A DNA stretch of 64,000 bases from Megaustenia siamemsis. Taxonomy: Eukaryota; Mollusca; Gastropoda; Stylommatophora; Ariophantidae. The position numbers and the translations under genes are program-made. Positions 28,200 to 37,700 of this stretch are shown here, one piece after another (position 1 is the stretch's first letter; every line of letters starts with the position of its first letter). The notes beneath the pieces were generated by a model, which ran no database searches, was not told where the DNA came from, and worked only from the letters and a program-made list of their open reading frames with translations. The DNA lies in NCBI GenBank assembly GCA_032433765.1, contig JAVIAB010000160.1, forward strand, positions 36,912,280 through 36,976,279, in the 5' to 3' direction.

Positions 28200-28565
28200 T
28201 AAATAATTCTGAATTTTTACTTTCACAAATATACTCTTTTAAAATACTCTTTCACAAATATTTTCCTCTAACACACAGCGAGAAGCCGATTAGCACCGAG
28301 TCTCTTTTGAATTTACCGGAAATATCCTGAGCCGGACTGTTTGACGCCGCGATCTTTTGAATTTACCTGAGTTAATCTCTCAGACACAGTACACTGTTCG
28401 ACAAATTTTTACTGTCACAAATACATATTTTTAAAAATACTCTTTCACAAATATTTTCCTCTAACACACAGCGAGAGACGACCCCCGCTCGATAAGCCGA
28501 TTAGCACCGAGTCTCTTTTGAATTTACCTGAGGTTAATCTCTCAGACACAGTAGACCGTTTCGAC
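28200..28565. repeat. Two-copy tandem duplication (about 180 bp)
   Basis: actctttcacaaatattttc, cgattagcaccgagtctctt and gaatttacc occur in the same order in both halves. The second copy has an extra segment with acgacccccgctcgat. Confidence 0.75.
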
Positions 28566-28577
28566 AAACTGACGAAC

Positions 28578-28690
28578 CCCAAAAAAAAAAAAAAAAAAAT
28601 TCCCCCCCCCCCCCCCCCCAAAAAAAAAAATAATGAAGTTCGAAAAAAAAATAGCGAATTCGAAAAAAATTTTTTTTTTTTTTTTCGGTG
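28578..28690. repeat. Stacked homopolymers A/C/A/T, possible assembly artefact
   Basis: A run of about 20 A, then about 20 C, then about 12 A, then two cgaaaaaaa blocks and about 15 T. No natural repeat family looks like this. It directly precedes the truncated LINE-E copy 3. Confidence 0.8.
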
Positions 28691-29599
28691 CATGTTTCGT
28701 GCAAAGTCGTTGCCAAATCTATTGTCTTTCGGTGCATGTGCGTGCACTTTTCCATTGGGTTCACAGCCACAGCTACTACTGATGTAATCAAACAGGTCTG
28801 TGGGCTTACCAATATCAACGTTGGCGAGGAGTGGATACCGGTGCCTACGTCATTCGAGGGGATATTCTCGTGTATTGTCACACTCGACAGGAAAAGTAGG
28901 GAACAGAACTCAGTCGTGGTCAACGGTTTCATCTGCGATAACACCGATGAGAAAGATGCAGTCATCTATACAGACGGATCTATAATACGACACCAAAGAA
29001 GTGCATGAGCATTTACAACACGCTCGGCAGGCAAAGTAGTCAAAGAGGACAGTAGTGCATACGTTATGACCACGAGTAGAATGATGATGAAGGTGATGGC
29101 AGTGACCAGGGCATCCCACTGGTTAGAGTCACAAGACTACACCCATGCCTGTATAATTAGTGATTCGATGAGCATGATAAAAAAAAGTGGAGGCGGGCTC
29201 TGTACGCATGCAATGGTTAGAGTCATTGCAGAAGTCAAAAATACGTATGGTCACCTTTGTCTATGCCCTGGGCATGCGGGAGTACAGGGAAATGGAAAAG
29301 CGGACAGGTTGGCTAGCTGCGCTGTCGTTGAGGACGGGCAACCAATGGATCGGGCGGACATCATCAATGTCCTCCGAGATGTGGGAAGAGCACAGGACTT
29401 CGACAACCACAAATCCACGTCACTCGTTCGGATGAAAGAGATCAATGTTAAGATGGGCACAGCCAGAAATGAGAAACTTAGTAGGCGTGAAAGAAGACTT
29501 ATCAACCAACACAGAACTGGAGTCGTCAGTCGCTGGACTCTGCGTGACTTGCTGAGGAGGGGATCTGAGCACCTATGGACATGTTAGGAGTGCAATGAT

Positions 29600-30675
29600 T
29601 TGCTGTTGTTGTTGCGTTCGCCAGCTTTCATCTCTAATGAAGTCCCTAGAGACTGGGAACTGAATTTTGCGTGTTAATCAATTTTTCCCTAGCAGCCGTG
29701 TGCACAGGGGTCCCTCGCCGCACAGGCAGATAACTCCGACTTCGGAGGTACTCATGTTTTTTCCGTCGATGAGTAACTGGCGTTTCAAGCCGGATATCGT
29801 TGCTGAGACCAGAGGTGGTTGCCGCAGAGAGAAATCATAAGTAAAAATCCCAATCGGTGTAGCCGAGATTTGAACCTATAATCTCTCTGTCTCGAGGCCA
29901 TCGTCTTGCCTCGAGACCAACAAGTCCCCCATGGACTTGGAATATAAGGAAACTGCAACAAGGAACACTTTTCATGCATAGCCTTCAATGGTTCCCGCCG
30001 CCTATCCACCTTATACCCCGAAGTTCACGTCCTCCTGAATATGATGACCGTCATATTTTTTTTTAATGTATAGCGCTTGATGATGTTAGGCCATCGTTGT
30101 TGACTCCAATTCCGAACATATAGACACACAGCTAGTCAGACCACCCCGTCGCACATCAAACAACAGACCGTAAGATTAGCGTAAGGCTGGTCTAGGGATT
30201 TACGATGAGCCATTGCGATGACGTAGCACACATAACAATGTCTCACTCACATCAATGACGCGCTCTTTAGATTCTTGATTACTCTAGTGAATGCAGCCTA
30301 CGACAAACAAAACACAGTGCAAATTCCCTAACGAAATAAAACTGCAGCTGACGAAGCATTTCACATTAATGAGTAACATTTAAATAACTTGCGTCAAGGA
30401 ATTCCAAGAACTGTCATGAACAGCAGCAATGTGACGTAAAGCGCAGAACAAGTCTAGACGGTGGAAGGTCGCAATCACAACACTTGATTTGTCAAAAAGG
30501 GACTGTTGTCGGCGTACGACTTCGCTTTAGCGGCGCAGATGTAATAAGTATATCATCATTTTGACTTTAACTCAGAAAAGTGCAACGGAGAACCGAAATT
30601 AATCAGACCCCGAATGTACTTTCTGCAGCGATCGATAGGACGTGGACTAGATCTGCCATCTTGGAGACGGAAGTC
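29600..30675. mobile_element. Composite insertion in LINE-E copy 3 with 13-bp target duplication
   Basis: Flanked by ggagtgcaatgat at 29587-29599 and 30676-30688. It contains a minus-strand SINE-C (29611-29930), then R5-like sequence (ggaatataaggaaactgcaa at about 29939), then about 550 bp with no family assigned. Presumably one element already carried the other when it moved. Confidence 0.7.
29611..29930 (-). mobile_element. SINE-C copy 1
   Basis: Minus-strand head with ggttcaaatctcgg-type B box (plus strand ccgagatttgaacc). The body and tail match 62709-63043: gtccctagagactgggaact, cgccgcacaggcagataact, tttccgtcgatgagtaactg. Confidence 0.85.
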
Positions 30676-30707
30676 GGAGTGCAATGATGATGAACCGCAA
30701 TTGATGT

Positions 30708-31097
30708 GTGTCGGTGTTGGTCATGCCTCGTGTCGCTGTGTGCAGGTCTGTGTTGGTCACATCTCCTATCTTTGTGTGTGCATGTCTGTGTTGGTCACCT
30801 CTAGTGACTCGGGCAGATGGTGCTCGTAAACCTGGGAGGACCGCCCATCTAAGGGCAGAATCCCCCTACAGAAAAGATCATCTGCTGCCTTGCAGAAGGA
30901 TTGGGGACAATCAAAGGCTAAGGAATGCAAACCTGAATAAAATGCTGGCTGAAATCGGATGCACTGGGCCACTGGCGCAGAACACAGTGCAACGTATTAA
31001 CGGGTGTTCATTCAGAGTGGATCTGGCAGACTTTAATTGTGATGTTCTGCCTGTGGGGGCGATCAACACACTTAGCTTGACGGCTGACTTTATGTGA
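30708..31097 (+). pseudogene. Open frame with a possible transposase-like HTH, unassigned
   Basis: 129 codons to TGA. The second half looks protein-like: GDNQRLRNANLNKMLAEIGC, then TGPLAQNTVQRINGCSFRV. The spacing resembles the second N-terminal HTH of Tc1-type transposases, but no catalytic region follows. The first third lies in a tgtgttggtca-type short repeat. It could equally be a fortuitous frame. Confidence 0.28.
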
Positions 31098-31113
31098 GAT
31101 TCTGGAGTCATGA

Positions 31114-31115
31114 TC

Positions 31116-31146
<31 letters not shown>
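31114..31146 (+). repeat. (GA)n microsatellite
   Basis: About 15 GA units immediately before a LINE-D fragment. Confidence 0.95.
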
Positions 31147-31149
<3 letters not shown>

Positions 31150-31150
<1 letters not shown>

Positions 31151-31401
31151 ACTAAATAAGACAAATGCGATTTTTGGGCCATGTTAAAAGACACAACAGC
31201 CTACCAAAAGTAATCTTGGAGGGGAAAATACAAGATAAAATAGGCAGACCAAGACTAACATGGACGAGTAACATCAAAAGATTGACAAATCAGCCTATGA
31301 CAACCTGAATCACCAAAGCAAGAGACAGAGCAGAATGTGAGAATGGCGCTCCACGGTAGCCAACCTTGGTTGCGGAGAAGGCACTCGATGATGATGATGT
31401 C
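31150..31401 (+). mobile_element. LINE-D 3' fragment
   Basis: Matches the end of the LINE-D copies (gggccatgttaaaagacaca, acatggacgagtaacatcaa, gtagccaacctt) and stops in the (GAT)n tail typical of the family. 5'-truncated. Confidence 0.82.
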
Positions 31402-31403
31402 TC

Positions 31404-31566
31404 CAATATTATTTTCTGGCAACCCTGTTGGAGAGGTACATTCAACTTCCGCTGTGATTTTGACCGGCCCGGCTTGTAAACATAGCTCATCCCCTGCTGG
31501 AAATATTCGCTCAACTTCCGTGCTGCCGTGTTTGAATCCAAGGAGGAGTTCGTTTATTGCACGCAT
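31404..31566 (-). other. Compositionally distinct block opposite the CENP-W first exon
   Basis: Less AT-rich than its surroundings, lying 55-220 bases before the candidate CENP-W start. On the minus strand it has two overlapping Met-started frames, MRAINELLLGFKHGSTEVER and MDSNTAARKLSEYFQQGMSY. It could be a divergent first exon, or simply the CENP-W promoter and 5' UTR. Confidence 0.3.
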
Positions 31567-31620
31567 TTTTGTGGATCTGCTTCATTTTGTCATTTTTGGG
31601 TTAAAAGTTACATTACAAAA

Positions 31621-31719
31621 ATGACTGTGATTTCTAACTACAACAGATCTAAAGTTAAAGGGAGGTCTTACACATCACTACAAAGGGCCAAGATAACAAA
31701 AAGCACGGTTATGTCTTTG
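31621..31719 (+). CDS. CENPW: Candidate CENP-W exon 1
   Basis: ATG preceded by acattacaaaa, 33 codons, donor gtatga at 31720. Basic (K/R-rich) as expected for a CENP-W N-terminus, but the sequence itself is not diagnostic. Confidence 0.48.
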
Positions 31720-34700
31720 GTATGAATATTTTTTGATTAATCAAATTAATGATTAAAATATTAAATAAATAATAATAAATTATAAAAAATGTAATGATGA
31801 TTAATATTAATTTGAAAGAGTATATGGGTCTATGCCGCCTATCTATGGCTACGGCTCGATAGATCAAATCAATAGATAGATAGATAGAAGAATAAGAATA
31901 TTATATATTATATATATTATATGAATATTAATTAATAAATTAATAATTTGATATAATAATTTTATATTGATATAATTATTATAATTATCTACATTTACCA
32001 TCATATCATCATCATGATTCCATTCTCTATAAAATATAAAACAGTACTAAACATAATTATAAACAATGAATAATTAAAAACAATTATTTATTTATTCATC
32101 ATAAGATGATAAAGTAGTATAAGTCAATAAGTTCTGTAAGCCATTTATAGATTTCCAAAAACTCCCCAGCTAGTGTGCCATTATCAGCTATAGGAGCTAT
32201 TACTATAGATGGCTGATATCACTTTACTCACAACTGCCCCTGGTCACAAAGCTGACAATGTCATGCTAGTGAAGGTTTTCCCGCAATTTCCTGTCAGCCT
32301 TTAGACCTTTCAAAATCTATAGCTATGGTACTGCATAGTGTGCTGTATTTGGTAGTTTGGTAAAATTTTCAAATAAATAATTAATAATAGATTGCCATTG
32401 AAATAAACAAAACAATGATACCTCATTCATGTCATGTCTGTATGCCAATTATTAAAAAAGTTATGCACTTTTATATGCTGATGATACTGTACTACTAGCA
32501 GAAAATCCTAAAGATCTACAACAATTACTTAATGAAATAAACATGACAAGCAAAAAATATGGACTAGATATGAATATCAAAAAGACTAAAACAATGATCA
32601 TAAACAAAGAAAATACTCAAAACCCACAAGTGGATATCAAAATTGAAGGAATAGACCTGGAGACAGTTCAGATCTACAACTACCTTGGGCATGCTATAAC
32701 CATGATGGAAAATGTACAACTGAAATAAACAAAAGAATCATCATCATCATTGAGTGCCATCTCCGCAACGAAGGTTGGCTACCATGGAGCGCCATTTTGC
32801 TCTATCTCTTGCTTTGATGGTGCAGGTTGTCATCGGTTGATTTGTCCATCTTTTGATGTTACTCGTCCATATTAATCTTGGTCTGCCTCTGCCTCTTTTA
32901 CCTTGTATTTTCCCCTCCAGGATCACTTTCAGTAGGCTGTTGTGTCTTTTAACATGGCCTAAGAATCGCATTTGTCTTGTTCTAATTGTGTTCAGAAGTT
33001 CTCTTTTCATTTTTAGTTGTTTTAAGACTTTGTCATTTGTTTTCTTTTCCTTCCATCCAATTCTACCTATTCTTCTATATATCCACATTTCAAAGGCTTC
33101 AATTCTCTGTTCTGTTTTCTTGTCTAATGTCCATGTTTCAGCACCATATAGGAATATTGAGAAGATGTAACATTTTACTATTCTTAGTTTTAGCTCTGGT
33201 GTTATTTGTTTTGATGTTAGTATGTCCTTCATGACATTAAAATTACTTTTTGCCATTCCTATTCTTTTGTTTATTTCAGTTGTACATTTTCCATCACTGG
33301 TTATAGTATGTCCAAGGTAGTTATAGTTCTGAACTGTCTCAAGGTCTATTCCTTCAATTTTGATATCCACTTGTGGGTTTTGAGTATTTTCTTTGTTTAT
33401 GATCATAGTTTTAGTCTTTTTGATATTCATATCTAGTCCATATTTTTTGCTAAAAAAACAAAAGAATAGGAATGAAAAAAAAAGTAATTTTAATGTCATG
33501 AAGAACATACTAGCATCAAAACAAATAACACCAGGGCTAACACTAAGAATAGCAAAATGTTATGTCTTCTCAACATTCCTATATTGTGCAGAAACATGGA
33601 CATTAGACAAGAAAACAGAACAGAAAATTAAAGCCTTTGAAATGTGGATATATAGAAGAATAGGTAGAATTGGATGGAAGGAAAAGAAAACAAACGATGA
33701 TGTCTTAAAACAACTAAAAATGAAAAGAGAACTACTAAACACAATTCAAACAAGACAAATGCAATTTTTGGGCCATGTTAAAAGACACAACAGCCTACTA
33801 AAAGTAATCTTAGAGGGGAAAATACAAGGTAAAAGAGGCAGACCAAGACTAACATGGACGAGTAACATCAAAAGATGGACAAGTCAATCTATGACAACCT
33901 GCACCATCAAAGCAAGAGACAGAGCAGAATGGCGCTCCATGGTAGCCAACCTTCGATGCGGAGATGGCACACGATGATGATGCATTTTTAAGTGGCTCAA
34001 TTATGCATTTATTATTTGAATACAACCTTAATAAGTAAAGCGAAAGGTTCTCTCCACATTCTGCTAGGCGTATGGAGAAAATGTCGTGTTACCATGGCTA
34101 AAATGACCATATTTTTTCATGACCACAGCACATTTTTTGGGTGATATAGTTGGTATCACGCCAGGCCACCTTTACTTCCCAGAGAAATCTCTATTAGGCT
34201 GGGTGAACCCTGGAGCTTTATCGATCTGAAAATAATCTGTCACTTCTGGGAATCAAACCAGGACTCTAGTGATCAGGAAGTCAACACACTAACCACTCAG
34301 CCATCGAGGCCTCTAATCATGCAAGGCCGATAATAATTTTTACTGGTACTTCAGTATAATAGAGAATTTTTATTATGTGTTTTCCATTACATTCTAAACA
34401 TATGTCAAACTATTTCATTTGTTGCCTTTGGATGTAATTCAGAATTTCCTGTATACCTACTTTTGTAAAAAAAAAAATTGTCATTTATGATTTTTTTTTT
34501 AAATTGTTAAAAATTTTCTTCTATAAATATATTCCCCTTTGGTACTTGTTTGTTACAAAAATTTTTTTTTAAATCACCGTACTTGACAGGATAGGTCACA
34601 ATGATGAAAGTATTTAGTGCATGTTTCTTCTGTCAAACACTCAGTGGTAGTGAGTTTATTTTTATTTTTTTTCATCTGACTTGGTTTCAAGGTTCAAACT

Positions 34701-37700
34701 TTGGAAAATGGTTGACAAAAGATTTTCTTGTGGAAATAGTGCAGCCTGACATAGTGCTGACCATATCCCTCATAAATGTGTTGATAGTCATGGAAAAATG
34801 TGGATACTAAAATCAAATTTCCCACAATTGTCTGTGTCATCATTGGTGCAATTTTCTTTAATGTTCATAGTATATTGTCGGTAGACATGTGAAAGACATA
34901 TGGTACAGTGAATATCTCCTTTTGACTTTTGCATACACTTTTCATGGCAGTCCTGATAAATTTAAAGAAGGCACTGGTCAGCTCAGAGCTGGTGACATCT
35001 TCATACAGATATGGCACTGAGTTAGCCACAAAAACCTTCACTGTGCTTGAAATTTTGGATGCATCTGTAGCAGATGCTCTAATGTCATTTAACCTGTGAC
35101 AAAGTCACATTCAGAAGTTCCTATCCTTTGTGGGTTTTTTTTCTTTCTTTTTCTCTTTCTTACTGGTACCAAAAAGGTGTCGTGGTTTATATCATTTGTC
35201 ATTCTTGCGCTGCTCGAACTGTCTGAATTAGTGATTTTCCTTTGTTGTTACATGTCTCTGTCACTGCATCTATCCATCTTCTTCTGGGTCTTTCTCTTGG
35301 TCTTTTTCCATGCATTCTCGAGAAGAACGCCCTTGATGGTGATTGGTAAGGATTTATTCTGACCAGGTGACCAAACCATTGAAGTTGTTGTTGTTCTATA
35401 TATTCTTGGCAGGGTTTTGTTCCTACCATTTTTCTTATGGTTTCATTTGGTATTCTATCTCTTCATCCTTTGTGTGCTGAGAGTTGTTTAACAATCTTTT
35501 ATGACTTGTTTGGATTCTTAAATGTTACTTGTTCTTTTTTGCTGAGCATTAGTAGGCATTTCTTTTCTTGTAACCCAGGAGATCTGTATTGTATTTGTTT
35601 ATTTGTTCCTAACAAACCTCTAGGAGTTATCACATATATCTAGCATAATTTCCAGAAATATTGGAGTGAAATTAAATCACTGAATGACATATCTTTTACA
35701 TTGCTGGCAGAGCTTGTAGAGCTGTATTGTAAATAGAGTTGAGATAAGTGCATGAAACAACTGTTCATAATACAAAGATGGTTATGGTTAGTCAAAGGCC
35801 CTAGTATAATTGCCAACAAATTAAAATCCATAATTGCTCAACCACCTGTGCCAGTGGAGTCACCTACATTAAAACTCATCTCATTGAAGGATCTAAACAA
35901 AGAAAGGTAGCTGCAGCCCCCATCATAGCAGCTATAGCAAACGCTAAAAGGTATAAGGCCAAGTGGCACCGAAAGTGAATGCAGGTGAACTGTTCTTCGT
36001 CATACAATATCATCATTCATTGTAAGCAAATAGAGTATAAGTCACAATCCAAATGAAAAACACAGCTCACGGTCTGCACAGAGCACTAAACTCAGCTCCG
36101 GCAGCAAGTCAGACTTGGAATATGAGGAAACTGCAACAAGGAACATTTATCCTTCTCCATTGATGCCCACATGTTTTTCTACAGCAGATAGTTTCTGTGT
36201 AATTAGTACACAAACACAAGCTTGTTCTTTTTATTTAGAATTGCCCTGTATAATGTATGATTCTAATAATTGCTGGAACATTACATGCATTTGCTTTGCA
36301 GTAACATGTAAGAACTATAACTCCTTAAAACCTGTTCAGTTTATTTATGATTGGTCACTGATCCAACCACATATTGACCCGTTTTTCAACCCAATGAAAT
36401 AAAGTGGTATCTGCAATCGATTGGTATTTTCTGTGCTGGCATGTCAGGCCTGGAGCCAGAAAGGGATTTCATACCATAATGAGACATAAGATAGCAACTA
36501 AACTCAGCTCCTAGAAATTATAAACAAGACAAGGTTTGTTGTGGTAACTCTTTGCCAACAGTTTGCCTTATGTAAGCAAAAATAAATGTTTCCTCTGTGT
36601 CCTGATGAGGCATATGGGAATATGGTGTTAGTGTCTACATTTTTCTATTTCCAGCAGATAGCTTCTATAAGGCCAGAAGTGTATAGCTATAAAGTTAATG
36701 AAAAGGGATCATCACATTCCGACTACTGTGCCATAACAGCAGGTTTAATTCACAAGGAAACAGTGCCATTTGACGCCCTATCTCATTTTCTGTGCATTAG
36801 TCTGGCTCTTCCCAATCACAGAGTGCTGGCATATTAATACAACCAACATTTTATTAGTTGTGTTTCTGACCAGATTTTAATACATACAATTATATTTTGT
36901 TGTGAAACATCTAGTTTTGATACTCTCGCATAGTGCTAGATTTGATTGGTCTTTGGAGGGACTGAGGTCTGGCTCATGCCATTAGTCTGTTGATAAACAA
37001 TAAACATGATATGACTTTGATCTCAAGACACCCCACAGTGTTTGGGCTGAAAGTAGTCAGTGACACACAGCTGACTGCTTATGTCTAGGTCAGTGAACCA
37101 CAACTGATTAAGACCCTTCCCCACCTCTCTGCATTGGTCTAGAAACATACAAAGTCAAGTCAAGCTAATATGAATCAAATAAGGAAGACAACTATCCAAA
37201 AATTCAGTGCTGAGGTCTGATATGTTGGGCCAAAAGTGTAGATATCACAGATTCTTGTAAAACACAACACATGCAATTTTGCCAACTTAACATTCCCTTA
37301 ATGATAGCAAATGAAAAGGATTAGGCAGATAAACACAGATGACGATGTGGTATTGGGTCAAAGGACAAGGGTTCATAAGTTGTTAGTTCAGCAATCAACC
37401 AATCACTAAATAATAAGGAAATGGATATACATATCTTTGAAAAAAAATTGTGGAAAAATGTCCATTTAAGCAAATTAACTATCTTTTTATCTTTTAAAGC
37501 TGCTGATTTACTACAACCTTTTCATGCGCTCCTTAATGAAAGAGGTGAACATTGAAGCCAGAAATAAACGCTTAAATATTGTTAAAAGAGAACATGTCCA
37601 GGCGGTTGCCAAGGTAAATATAAAAGCATTTTAAGAAATTTAAATTGTTGTGCATATGACCAGTTCTTTTTGTAATTTTAATAAGATGTATATAGCAGAT

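Larger units (their letters stand above)
28778..30703 (+). mobile_element. LINE-E copy 3, 5'-truncated, interrupted by a 1,076-bp insertion
   Basis: 28778-29599 matches the RNase H half of LINE-E copy 1 (IYTDGS, SDSMSMIKK, PGHAGVQGNGKADRLAS). One frameshift and one early stop are visible. The last 28 bases of the element (ggagtgcaatgatgatgaac, cgcaa) are found at 30676-30703 after the insert. Confidence 0.88.

Noticed and set aside
28445..28965. Frames spanning the homopolymer stack
   Set aside because: They consist of poly-Lys, poly-Pro, poly-Phe and poly-Gly stretches produced by the A/C/T runs.
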